Part shown: positions 6,370 to 13,826 of the stretch, one piece after another
Layout of the letters: the number at the start of each line of letters is the position of its first letter
How positions within the stretch are numbered: the first letter of the stretch is position 1
Source of the DNA: Bacillota bacterium
GTDB taxonomy: Bacteria > Bacillota > Clostridia > Oscillospirales > Ruminococcaceae
Length of the DNA stretch: 14,211 nt
Direction: 5' to 3'
Assembly: GCA_023396215.1 (NCBI GenBank)
Contig: JAEWWW010000098.1
Location: forward strand, 1 to 14,211
Translations under genes and position numbers: made by a program
Notes under the pieces: model-generated
What the model was told of the DNA's origin: nothing
The model's input: only the letters and a program-made list of their open reading frames with translations
Database searches by the model: none

Positions 6370-7968
6370 CTACCGCTTTTTCACCGATTTGCGGTACTGG
6401 GTAGGCGTCATGCCCACCTTTTTCTTAAAGAGCATGGTCCAGTTATCCATATAATCAAAGCCGCAGGAGAGAAACGCCTCGGCGACGCTCAGGGTTTGGT
6501 CCTTCAGCGCCGTCTTAAGCTGCTTGATTTTGATGTCCTGATAATAGCTGTAGAGGGTGATGCCGGTGTATTTCTTAAACAGGCGGGCGAGGTGGGAGGG
6601 GCTCAGATTCACCGCCCTCGCAATGGCGTCGGCGTCAAACTCCTCCTTCCAGTGGTTCTCCAGATATTCTCTGGCTCTTGCGATATCCGTCTGTCCCTGA
6701 TAGACCCGGGTCGTCAGAAATACACTTACAATATGGGTAATCTGCCCATCGCTGTTTTGGACAGGGAAGTTGAGGATGTCTGTATACATCGATTCTATAT
6801 CATAGCCAAGATCTCGTGCCTTGTACCATACGGCAAAGGCCTCCAAAGGCACTTTCACCTCGGGAACGAGCACGATTTCTCCCCGGAAGGTACGCTGAAC
6901 ATAGTCCCGCAGCCCCAAACGGTCATTTGTAACAGAATCCCGAAGCAGGTTATATCTCCCCACAATTTGCGACGGCTCGGAAATATTCCACATCTCCAAT
7001 ATCACACGGTTGGCGAACGCCACATATCCGTCGGGCGTAAACACCTTGATGGGCAGGGGGAAATATTCCAGCACCTGATAAAGCAGCTCGATATTTTCGC
7101 TGGTAAACCGGGGAATGGGAAGATGAGGCGTTTTTTGTTCATGGAGCTCGCCGGGCTTTGCTCCCGGATTCTGCAAACCGGCGGAGCCGGAGCTTTTCAG
7201 TATATGCCTGTACTGGGTGGGGGTCATTTTGAAGGCGCGTTTGAAGGCCTCCGCAAAGCAGCCGCTGTAGTCCGCCCCGCAGGCGGCAAACGCCTCGCCG
7301 ACGCTCAGGCCGGGGTCGCGCAGGGCCTCCTTAATTTTCTCAAGCTTGACCTCCTGATAATAGCTGTAAGGGGTTTTGCCGATATATTTTTTGAACAGGC
7401 GGGTCAGGTGGTAGCGGCTGACGCCCGCCGCAGCCGCGATTTTATCCAAATCAAAGTCGTCCGGCCAGTGGGCGTCGATGTATTCCCGCGCCCTGACCGC
7501 ATCCTGCCGCGCCTGACAAATCTGTTTTGTCATAAACATGGCGGCCACTCCGGCAACGGATTGATCCGAGCCCCACAGGGGAAAGCAGATAACCTCCTGA
7601 TACAGGTCGTCGGTCACCGGTCTGGCTTTTGCGCAGTTGTACCGTCTGCCGATTTCCTCGAAAGGGACCTTTAGGTCACAGAAGGAGAAAGCTTCACCGG
7701 CAAAAACCTGACGCAGGTTCTCGGTCAGGCCGAGCGCGCGGTTGAGATAGGGGTCTTCCAAAACATTAAACTTGCCGACAAGCTGTTCCGCACTGATATG
7801 GAGAGTATCCACAAAAGCCTGATTAACGAATCGGCTGATACCATCTGCCGAAAATACCTCCAGCGGCATGGGAAAAAGCTCGAGGATGGAAAACAGGTCG
7901 CTATGCTGCCCGGAGGCCATACCAAAAAGGCCGTCCTCCCCTTGCCGCGTTTGGATGTTCTGGTTCAT
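6370..7968 (-). CDS. AraC-family regulator with duplicated PAS-like + HTH units
   Basis: The product is a cytoplasmic DNA-binding regulator of 532 residues, about twice a usual single-unit protein. The order is PAS-like sensor 1 (about 24-147), AraC-type double-helix HTH 1 (about 158-257), a Pro/Gly/Ser linker (258-290), PAS-like sensor 2 (about 291-420) and HTH 2 (about 430-529). Both HTH units carry LFKKY, YSYYQ, LSV-EAF, CG-DY and MTPTQYR, and match at about 54 of 100 positions by eye, so it is an internal duplication with both halves kept. The start is ATG 7968, with AAAGGAGGG about 9 bases upstream. A good promoter lies at 8102-8130. The decayed lipoprotein gene follows 70 bases on and may be its target or operon partner; this is inferred from position only. 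The ligand is unknown. Confidence 0.93.
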   Translation of the reverse strand: MNQNIQTRQGEDGLFGMASGQHSDLFSILELFPMPLEVFSADGISRFVNQAFVDTLHISAEQLVGKFNVLEDPYLNRALGLTENLRQVFAGEAFSFCDLKVPFEEIGRRYNCAKARPVTDDLYQEVICFPLWGSDQSVAGVAAMFMTKQICQARQDAVRAREYIDAHWPDDFDLDKIAAAAGVSRYHLTRLFKKYIGKTPYSYYQEVKLEKIKEALRDPGLSVGEAFAACGADYSGCFAEAFKRAFKMTPTQYRHILKSSGSAGLQNPGAKPGELHEQKTPHLPIPRFTSENIELLYQVLEYFPLPIKVFTPDGYVAFANRVILEMWNISEPSQIVGRYNLLRDSVTNDRLGLRDYVQRTFRGEIVLVPEVKVPLEAFAVWYKARDLGYDIESMYTDILNFPVQNSDGQITHIVSVFLTTRVYQGQTDIARAREYLENHWKEEFDADAIARAVNLSPSHLARLFKKYTGITLYSYYQDIKIKQLKTALKDQTLSVAEAFLSCGFDYMDNWTMLFKKKVGMTPTQYRKSVKKR

Positions 7969-8101
7969 CAGCCGGCTCCCTCCTTTGTGGCTTGTGCCTC
8001 CAACGGTAGTCTGACGCTTGCCCGCCGCGGTTTTCTATGCGCATGTGGCTTTCCTGATGCTGATGTAATCCCTTCTTTTCCCTTTGTTTCTCTTTATCCC
8101 C

Positions 8102-8130
8102 AGTATAATTGCTCATGGAATATTTTACAA
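8102..8130 (-). promoter_or_regulatory. Sigma-A promoter of the AraC-type regulator
   Basis: On the minus strand, TTGTAA (8125-8130) and TATACT (8102-8107) are 17 bases apart. Transcription should start near 8095, giving a leader of about 127 bases before ATG 7968. I see no riboswitch, attenuator or small gene in the leader (7969-8095). Confidence 0.7.
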
Positions 8131-8186
8131 GAAAAAGAAGCGGGTGGCACGCGGCAAAAGGGCCGAAAAGGCGGCTAAAAACGGCA

Positions 8187-8217
8187 AAGGCAGGCAGCTT
8201 TCTTCGCTGCCTGCCTT
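8187..8217 (-). terminator. Terminator after der
   Basis: A 12-bp perfect stem (AAGGCAGGCAGC with GCTGCCTGCCTT) has a 7-base loop. On the minus strand it is followed by TTT, then GCCGTTTTT. It lies 91 bases after the der stop codon and just upstream of the regulator's promoter, so it insulates the two. Confidence 0.8.
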
Positions 8218-8307
8218 ATCTGATAGGGAGGGGTGCAAAATATCCTGTAAAAATGTTGCCCGAGAAATCGTTTTGTTCAGTAACGCCAGGCTCTGCCGCT
8301 GTTGGGG

Positions 8308-9636
8308 CTACTCCCCCCGCTCCCGCACGACCAGCCGGATGGGGGTGCCCTCCATCCCAAACTGCTCGCGTATCTGGTTCTCAATATACCGCTGGTAAGA
8401 GAAGTGGAACAGCTCGCGGTTGTTGACAAAGCAGACGAAGGTGGGGGGCTTGGTGGCCGCCTGGGTCATATAGTAAATCTTCAGCCGCTTGCCTTTATCC
8501 GAAGGGGGCTGCACCCGCGCGGTGGCATAGCCCAGCAGGTCGTTGAGCACCCCGGTGGAGATGCGCAGGCTGTTCTGGTTGCTGATAAAGTTGATGCGGT
8601 CAAAGAGGCGGTCTACCCGCTGGCCGGTTTTGGCCGACACAAACAGGAAGGGCACATAGGACATAAAGGAAAAATCCTGCCGGAGCTTCTGCTCATACTC
8701 CTGCATGGTTTTGTCGTCCTTTTCCACCGCGTCCCATTTATTGACCACCACGATGCTGGCCTTGCCCTGCTCGTGGGCATAGCCCGCCACCTTGGAGTCC
8801 TGCTCGGTGAAGCCCTCCAGCGCGTCGATGACGATAACGCAGACGTCGCTGCGGTCTACCGCCATATAGGAGCGCAGCACGCTGTATTTTTCGATGGCGT
8901 TATCCACCCTGCTTTTGCGCCGGATACCCGCCGTATCGATGAAGATATATTTGCCCCACTGGTTCTCAATGGCGGTGTCGGTGCTGTCGCGGGTGGTGCC
9001 GGGGATATTGGATACAATCACCCGCTCCTCACCGGCGATGCGGTTGATGAGGGAGGATTTGCCCACGTTGGGCTTGCCGATGACCGCCACCTTGATGTAT
9101 TCCTCGGGGTACTCGTCGGCATGGTCAAAATCGATATGGTCAAAGCAGGCGTCCAGCAGGTCGCCGCTGCCGTGGCCGTGGGTGGCCGAAACGGCGATGG
9201 GGTCACCCAGCCCGAGGTTGTAAAACTCGTAAAGCTCGGGGGGCGGCTCGCCCAGGCTGTCGCATTTGTTGACGCAGAGCACCACCGGCTTGCCGCTGCG
9301 CTGCAGCATGGCAGCCACGTCGGCGTCGGTGGCGGTCACCCCTGCTCGGATGTCGGTAACCAGTATAATCACATCGGCGGTATCGATGGCTATCTGCGCC
9401 TGCTGGCGCATCTGCGAGAGGATGATATCCCCCGAATGCGGCTCAATGCCGCCGGTATCCACCAGCATGACCTCTTTGGTTCGCCATTCGCAGGGAGCAT
9501 AAATCCTGTCCCGGGTAACGCCGGGGGTATCCTCCACGATGGAAAGCCGCTGGCCGATGAGCTTGTTAAACAGGGTGGATTTGCCCACATTGGGCCGCCC
9601 CACCACCGCGATAATCGGTCTGGGCAACGCTGCCAC
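8308..9636 (-). CDS. der: Ribosome biogenesis GTPase Der (EngA)
   Basis: Der binds and hydrolyses GTP while helping the 50S subunit mature. The 442 residues hold the family's two GTPase domains in tandem and a C-terminal KH-like domain (about 350-440). First G domain: P-loop GRPNVGKS (13-20), switch-region TPGVTRD, DTGG (60-63), NKCD (123-126). Second: GKPNVGKS (187-194), PGTTRD, DTAG (234-237), NKWD (299-302). Every motif is intact and the length is normal. The start may be GTG 9636, just 1-2 bases after AAAGGGG. It may instead be the in-frame TTG at 9627, about 10 bases after it, which gives the more usual N-terminus MPRPIIAVVG. It lies 123 bases after the DUF512 gene with no terminator seen between, so read-through is likely. 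Confidence 0.98.
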   Translation of the reverse strand: MAALPRPIIAVVGRPNVGKSTLFNKLIGQRLSIVEDTPGVTRDRIYAPCEWRTKEVMLVDTGGIEPHSGDIILSQMRQQAQIAIDTADVIILVTDIRAGVTATDADVAAMLQRSGKPVVLCVNKCDSLGEPPPELYEFYNLGLGDPIAVSATHGHGSGDLLDACFDHIDFDHADEYPEEYIKVAVIGKPNVGKSSLINRIAGEERVIVSNIPGTTRDSTDTAIENQWGKYIFIDTAGIRRKSRVDNAIEKYSVLRSYMAVDRSDVCVIVIDALEGFTEQDSKVAGYAHEQGKASIVVVNKWDAVEKDDKTMQEYEQKLRQDFSFMSYVPFLFVSAKTGQRVDRLFDRINFISNQNSLRISTGVLNDLLGYATARVQPPSDKGKRLKIYYMTQAATKPPTFVCFVNNRELFHFSYQRYIENQIREQFGMEGTPIRLVVRERGE

Positions 9637-9759
9637 GCCCCTTTCTTCTGATAAAATAAACTGTGCAGGGGCGGCTTACCGGTTGCCCCCATCCTTTGTT
9701 GTGCGGCCGAGGCAGCCACCCCGCCAGGCTTCATCCCTTTGCAGGGCAGCCTTTCGCCG

Positions 9760-11067
9760 CTACACCTCTATCCCCAAGATACTGTCCAGCAGTTGGTAGC
9801 CGTCCACCGGCACCGGACGCACCGGGGCTTTCAGCGCCGCCCCCAGCTGCTGGGGGGTCATGTCGTCTAAAAAGCGGTCGCCCTCTTTGCGCAGCATGCT
9901 GACCGGTATCAGCAGCTCTTCCCCCATATCCTGCCCGGCAAGGGCGTGGGATATGTCGCCCCCGCTCACCAGACCCGCCACCGTGATGGTGGGGCCCAGC
10001 AGCCGGTTGGGGATGGGGTGCACCCGCACCTCCAGCCCTTTGATACGCCTGCAGGCCAGCTCGGCCAGCCGGGTGATAAAGGGGCCTGCCGCCATGCCGG
10101 TGGCGATGGAAAGCCGCCTGCTGCTGGCCTTGACCCCGCAATCCTCAAGGGCGTCGGTAAATTCCTGCTGCATGAGGGCCAGCATACCCACGCCGTTTTC
10201 CAACTGCTCAAAGTCGCCGTAGTATCCGGCCGGGGGCAGCGGCCGCCCCGCCTTGAGGAAGAATTCGTCGGCCGGGTAGGCCACCCGGCTGCCGCGCCGG
10301 CGCAGCATCTGCTCCGAGAAGGCCTCCACCACATCGATAACCGCCCCGGCGCTCTGGGGGGTAAAGGGGGTTAGCTGGGCAAGCCCCTGACGGTGGCTGG
10401 TCAGCCCCAGCGGCACCACCGAGATGCTTTGCAGGTTTTCGCCGAGGTTGCCAAGGTCGGCGAGCGAACGCTCAAGCTGCGGGCCGTCGTTGACCCCGGG
10501 GCAGAGCACCAGCTGGGTGTTTACCCTTATGCCCGCCGCCGTCAGCCGCCCGATGTAGGCAAGGCTCTGGGCCGCCTTGGGGTTTTTCATCATTTGCACC
10601 CGCAGCACAGGGTCGGTGGTGTGCACCGAGATGTTGATAGGGCTGATGCGCATGCGGATAATCCGCTCGATTTCGCCCTCGTCGATGTTGGTCAGGGTGA
10701 TATAGTTGCCGAAGAGGAAGGAGAGCCGGTCGTCGTCGTCCTTGAAGTAGAGGGAGGGGCGCAGCCCCTGCGGCAACTGGTCGATGAAGCAGAAGATGCA
10801 CTTGTTTTTGCAGTGCCGCTGCTGGTCCATGAGGTAGCTCTCAAACTCGAGGCCGATGTCGTCGTATTCGCCCTTGCGCAGGCTTACCCGGTAGCCGCCC
10901 CGGGGGCCGGTTAGGGCAAGCTCCAGCTTTGGCTCGGTGATATAAAACCGGTAGTCCAGCAGGTCGTTGATGGGGTTCCCGTTGATTTCAGCCAAGCTGT
11001 CGCCGGGGGCGATGCCGGCCCTGTGGGCGGAGGAACCCTGCTCCACCGCAGTGATTCTGACTGCCAA
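9760..11067 (-). CDS. DUF512 family Fe-S/PDZ protein
   Basis: The product is 435 residues, matching the DUF512 family found beside der in Firmicutes. An N-terminal PDZ-like domain (about 1-50, with GSSAHRAGIAPGDSLAEING) precedes a radical-SAM-like region with the Cys cluster CKNKCIFC (Cys86, Cys90, Cys93), then DDDDRLSFLFGNYITLTN, and a C-terminal DUF512 part (LSIATGMAAGPF, PNRLLGPTITVAGL). The reaction is not established. The best start is TTG 11067, 8 bases after AAAGGAGG. An ATG 15 codons upstream (11112) lies before that site, has none of its own and adds residues the family does not need. A terminator lies upstream, so it should have its own promoter, which I could not place confidently. 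Der is next. Confidence 0.93.
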   Translation of the reverse strand: MAVRITAVEQGSSAHRAGIAPGDSLAEINGNPINDLLDYRFYITEPKLELALTGPRGGYRVSLRKGEYDDIGLEFESYLMDQQRHCKNKCIFCFIDQLPQGLRPSLYFKDDDDRLSFLFGNYITLTNIDEGEIERIIRMRISPINISVHTTDPVLRVQMMKNPKAAQSLAYIGRLTAAGIRVNTQLVLCPGVNDGPQLERSLADLGNLGENLQSISVVPLGLTSHRQGLAQLTPFTPQSAGAVIDVVEAFSEQMLRRRGSRVAYPADEFFLKAGRPLPPAGYYGDFEQLENGVGMLALMQQEFTDALEDCGVKASSRRLSIATGMAAGPFITRLAELACRRIKGLEVRVHPIPNRLLGPTITVAGLVSGGDISHALAGQDMGEELLIPVSMLRKEGDRFLDDMTPQQLGAALKAPVRPVPVDGYQLLDSILGIEV

Positions 11068-11152
11068 TTCACCTGCCTCCTTTCCGGCGTGGAACAGCAA
11101 CCTGCCCGCCATCGGCCGAAGAGGTTGTCTGTTTTTACCACTTGGTCATCGC

Positions 11153-11187
11153 AAAAAAATAGAGGCGGGCGTTTCTTCCCTCCTCTA
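11153..11187 (-). terminator. Terminator after rpmF
   Basis: On the minus strand TAGAGGAGGG pairs with CCCGCCTCTA across an 8-base loop, with one mismatch, and is followed by seven T (A7 at 11153-11159). It starts 16 bases after the rpmF stop and closes the yceD-like/rpmF operon. Confidence 0.88.
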
Positions 11188-11202
11188 CCCTTTGAAAGCG
11201 GT

Positions 11203-11385
11203 TTAGGCTTCCATCTTGATAATCTCTTTGCCCTTGTAATATCCGCAGGTGGGGCAAACTCTGTGGGGCAGCTTCAGCTCGCCGCACTGTGTGCACTTGG
11301 AGAAGTTGGGCACGGGCAGCTTCCACACATTGGAGCGCCTTTTGTTTTTACGTGCAGTTGAATGTTTTCTCTTTGGTACCGCCAT
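11203..11385 (-). CDS. rpmF: 50S ribosomal protein L32, zinc-binding form
   Basis: Sixty residues beginning MAVPKRKHSTARKNKRRS, the standard L32 N-terminus. Four cysteines in two CxxC pairs (Cys31/Cys34 and Cys44/Cys47) make this the zinc-binding form. The start ATG 11385 has TAAGGAGGTG directly upstream, one of the best ribosome binding sites here. It lies 43 bases after the yceD-like gene, its usual partner, and is followed by a strong terminator. It is a structural protein of the large ribosomal subunit. The identification is certain. Confidence 0.99.
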   Translation of the reverse strand: MAVPKRKHSTARKNKRRSNVWKLPVPNFSKCTQCGELKLPHRVCPTCGYYKGKEIIKMEA

Positions 11386-11428
11386 TTCAGCACCTCCTTA
11401 AAGACATTTACTAGACTCCTCAAAAAGT

Positions 11429-11926
11429 CTATTCATCAAAAAATCTGTCTAAGGCCGCCAGCCGCGGGTCGGCCACTTTGTGATTACACCCGCAGACGGT
11501 CTCGTTAAGATTGCATCCGCATTGGTCACACAGCCCCTTACAGTCTTCCCGGCAGAGGATTTTCATCGGCAGCTCCAGCACCAGATCGGTTGCGGCCAGC
11601 TCGTCCAAATCAAGCTGCCCGCCGGGCGCTATCACGTATGCATCCTCGTCCTCCCCCGAAAGCTCCCGCACAAGGGTGTGGGTAAAGCGGGGGGTGAAAC
11701 GGCGCTCAAAAGCCGCAAGGCAACGGTCACAGGCAAGGCTCATGGTAAAATCCGCCGAGAGGTCGAGTGTCACCACACCAGCGCGGTTTTGCGCATCCAC
11801 CTTGACAGGAACCGGGGCTGCAAAGGGGCGTCTGCCCCAAAAACGAATGTGGGAAAGCTCCACCCTGTGTTCTTCCGAAAGGGTTTCCCCCGGCTGGTCG
11901 AATATTCGGTTCAAATCCAGTTTCAC
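11429..11926 (-). CDS. yceD: DUF177/YceD family protein (large-subunit rRNA accumulation)
   Basis: The product is 165 residues, cytoplasmic. The DUF177 family is linked in bacteria and plastids to 23S rRNA accumulation, and its gene almost always precedes rpmF, as here. Visible family features are CDRCL (66-70) and a later Cys-rich segment (Cys125, 129, 133, 136, 138, 145, 147) centred on GLCDQCG, which suggest metal binding. The C-terminus DPRLAALDRFFDE is also typical. The start is GTG 11926 behind AAGGAGGGG about 10 bases away. The gene is first in the operon behind the perfect promoter at 12004-12032. Its role is inferred from family and neighbourhood, not from a catalytic motif. Confidence 0.95.
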   Translation of the reverse strand: MKLDLNRIFDQPGETLSEEHRVELSHIRFWGRRPFAAPVPVKVDAQNRAGVVTLDLSADFTMSLACDRCLAAFERRFTPRFTHTLVRELSGEDEDAYVIAPGGQLDLDELAATDLVLELPMKILCREDCKGLCDQCGCNLNETVCGCNHKVADPRLAALDRFFDE

Positions 11927-12003
11927 AGGCGCTTCCCCTCCTTTTTGGGACGGCGCAGCTTTGCTTCTGCGGCCATTCTGCCTGAAAGAGGCGTCACAGA
12001 AAT

Positions 12004-12032
12004 ATTATATAGACCCCGACCCTGTTTGTCAA
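12004..12032 (-). promoter_or_regulatory. Consensus sigma-A promoter of the yceD-rpmF operon
   Basis: On the minus strand TTGACA (12027-12032) and TATAAT (12004-12009) are separated by exactly 17 bases, a perfect match to consensus. Transcription should start near 11997, giving a leader of about 70 bases. This fits strong, steady expression of a ribosomal protein. Confidence 0.92.
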
Positions 12033-12108
12033 CATCCATAGCCCCTTATTCTGCAATAGTTTGCCCGTTTTTATTGCGCGCAGTCAAAAAACTGCTCCGG
12101 GGCCGGTT

Positions 12109-12489
12109 TCAGAGAAAAAGCTGGATGATGTTAGGGGGCATCGCCGCCGCCAGCAGCGCATAACCCAGGTCGAGCCAGACCACCGAACCTATCGCCCCCA
12201 GATAGATCAGCCCCACCGCCGGTGCGGCCAAAACCTTGCCCAGCAGGCTGACGTCGGGGTTTTTCAGCACCGTCGCCACCACCTCGGCGTCCCCCGCCTT
12301 GAGGGCCAGCCGCACCGAGCCGCTGTACTCCTGTAAAACGCCCTCATATTTCTCGCCGGCATAAAGGTATTCTTTGGCCTTCACATGCCTTTGCGCCTGC
12401 GCATAGCTTTTCAGGTGGGTCAGCGCCCGGGGCATATTGGTCGCCATCACCCCGAACAGCACCACCAGCAGCGCCACAAAGGCCAGCAC
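12109..12489 (-). CDS. Membrane protein of unknown function, start unclear
   Basis: From GTG 12489 the product is 126 residues: a membrane segment at the very start (LAFVALLVVLFGVM), a helical charged middle (about 20-85, with KEYLYAGEKYEGVLQEYSG that could be TPR-like) and two C-terminal membrane segments (about 90-108 and 109-125). The first segment is too close to the start to be natural. The same frame is open upstream to a TAG at 12586-12588 and reads a plausible cytoplasmic N-terminus (EVAHSQLYADCRREL). AAAGGA lies in that stretch but no ATG, GTG or TTG follows it in frame. So the N-terminus may use a rare start or have lost its start, or a base may be wrong. No family recognised. It lies 178 bases after another membrane-protein gene. 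Confidence 0.6.
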   Translation of the reverse strand: MLAFVALLVVLFGVMATNMPRALTHLKSYAQAQRHVKAKEYLYAGEKYEGVLQEYSGSVRLALKAGDAEVVATVLKNPDVSLLGKVLAAPAVGLIYLGAIGSVVWLDLGYALLAAAMPPNIIQLFL

Positions 12490-12667
12490 CCACGCCGGTA
12501 CCCGCAGCCGGGTCAGTTCGCGGCGGCAGTCGGCGTAAAGCTGGCTGTGAGCAACCTCGGAGGTATCCTTTCTTTGGTGGCGGCGCTACCCTGCTATCAT
12601 AACGCTTGCCGGGCAAAATGTAAAATAAGTTTTATCAGGCGGCAGGGCGCAGCGTTTGTATCGGGCG

Positions 12668-13090
12668 CTACCGCGCCTGCCGGGGGGCCGGGCCTTCGGC
12701 CTCCACCGCGGCCGCACCCTCCCGTTTATAGCGCTGGTAGACCGCAACCGGCTTGCTGAGCAGGAGAACAAAGCCCGCGAGAAAGGGGATAGCGAGAGCC
12801 ACCATCACCCAGCCGCCCGCAGAGTACAGCATAATCGACATGCCGCCTGTAACGCCGCATAAAATTGCCGCCAGCACCTTGGCCCAGCGGTGCCCCTTAA
12901 ACAGAAAAACCAGCAGCAGGTACTCCAGCCCAAAGCGAATGGCCCCTTGGGTCAGCTTGTAGGTGGCCTCCTGCACCTGCCCTTCGCGATAAAGCAGCGA
13001 CCCATTGATTGCCGTGGTTAAAAAGCTGATGGCCAAAAGCCCGATGGTAAAGATAATAAGCAGTTTTTTACCCCTTTGAACAAGCTCCAT
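12668..13090 (-). CDS. Four-helix membrane protein of unknown function
   Basis: The product is 140 residues with four hydrophobic segments at about 9-28, 47-65, 68-90 and 93-112, then a charged Ala/Glu/Arg tail (about 118-140), so it is integral to the membrane with the tail probably in the cytoplasm. No family motif is recognised. The start is ATG 13090, with GGGGAGG about 7 bases upstream. The open frame extends 38 codons further, but across the promoter, so that extension is rejected. Its own promoter lies at 13139-13167. The next gene downstream also encodes a membrane protein, so the two may work together. That is inference from position only. Confidence 0.8.
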   Translation of the reverse strand: MELVQRGKKLLIIFTIGLLAISFLTTAINGSLLYREGQVQEATYKLTQGAIRFGLEYLLLVFLFKGHRWAKVLAAILCGVTGGMSIMLYSAGGWVMVALAIPFLAGFVLLLSKPVAVYQRYKREGAAAVEAEGPAPRQAR

Positions 13091-13138
13091 GTTTTGTCCT
13101 CCCCAAAATTTTGATGGTAATAAAAACCAAGTAGCACT

Positions 13139-13167
13139 AGCATACCGCTTTTGGAGGAAAATGTAAA
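13139..13167 (-). promoter_or_regulatory. Sigma-A promoter of the four-helix membrane protein gene
   Basis: On the minus strand TTTACA (13162-13167) and TATGCT (13139-13144) are 17 bases apart, about 50 bases before ATG 13090. The site lies between a terminator and the gene, as expected. Confidence 0.65.
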
Positions 13168-13220
13168 ATTTTATTGCGGGGCCGGTGCATCCTGCACGGG
13201 GCATTGGCGGCCCTCACATC

Positions 13221-13257
13221 AAAAACAGGGCGGAGCGCCTGCCGGCGCTCCGCCCTG
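13221..13257 (-). terminator. Terminator after the P-loop protein gene
   Basis: A perfect 14-bp stem (CAGGGCGGAGCGCC with GGCGCTCCGCCCTG) around TGCC is followed on the minus strand by five T. It begins 21 bases after the stop codon at 13279. Confidence 0.9.
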
Positions 13258-13278
13258 CTGATTTTGGTTTATCAAAAA

Positions 13279-13689
13279 CTAGATGACATACCCCTTAAGC
13301 GAAGCGGGCAGCTCTTCCAAATCACAGGAAACGGTGAAAATCATATTTACATTATGTTCGGCGGCGAGGCCCACCAACCTGTCAATCATCCGGGCCAGAC
13401 CTTCTTTATCCTGTCCGCCGATTTTCAGGGTCGCATCTACAAAAATGTGGGTAATATCATAGTTGCATGCCATAAGACCGGTCAAAAAGCCGTGGAGGCA
13501 ATCAAAGCCCTTGACGTCGTAATGCTCAATGTCCACCAAACGGGCCTTGTGGTTGATGTCATAGGTCAGCTTCAGACCTTTTTCAACCACCACCACGTTG
13601 CCGGCCGAGCTGACGACCGCATCGTTTGCCATTTTAATGAGGGTTTTGGTCTTGCCTGCGCCTTTGTTGCCCACAATCAATTGAATCAT
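13279..13689 (-). CDS. Small P-loop ATP-binding protein
   Basis: The product is 136 residues and cytoplasmic. A Walker A motif GNKGAGKT (7-14, Lys13) opens the protein and HIFVDA (81-86, Asp85) fits a Walker B strand. FTVSCD (118-123) is the next strand, where such proteins place a sensor residue. It is too short for a full helicase or ABC ATPase and looks like a minimal single-domain NTPase; clostridial homologues usually carry only vague names. The start is ATG 13689 behind AGGAGG, about 9 bases away. It lies 137 bases after pgi with no clear terminator between, so may share its transcript. A strong terminator follows. Partner and substrate are unknown. Confidence 0.85.
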   Translation of the reverse strand: MIQLIVGNKGAGKTKTLIKMANDAVVSSAGNVVVVEKGLKLTYDINHKARLVDIEHYDVKGFDCLHGFLTGLMACNYDITHIFVDATLKIGGQDKEGLARMIDRLVGLAAEHNVNMIFTVSCDLEELPASLKGYVI

Positions 13690-13826
13690 GATAAAGACCT
13701 CCTAAATATTTGTGTTCTGCCGGATAGCAAAGCGGCTGCGGGGCTATGCTTTGTCTTCACCGCCGGTGCGGCACAGCTTCTCTGCCTCCGGGTTTTCGCG
13801 TTTTATATGCCCAGTGAATGACCGCC

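Noticed and set aside
6496..7674. 392-codon plus-strand open frame opposite the regulator
   Set aside because: Antisense shadow: the regulator motifs on the other strand are clear.
8302..9651. 449-codon plus-strand open frame opposite der
   Set aside because: It is the antisense shadow of a well-conserved GTPase gene, and is low-complexity (Gly/Val/His rich) with no ribosome binding site noted.
12080..12107. Terminator after the 12109-12489 gene
   Set aside because: Only a 5-bp GCAGT/ACTGC stem with the T-run inside the loop; not convincing.
13091..13204. 38-residue N-terminal extension of the four-helix membrane protein
   Set aside because: It overlaps the promoter; ATG 13090 has a strong ribosome binding site.
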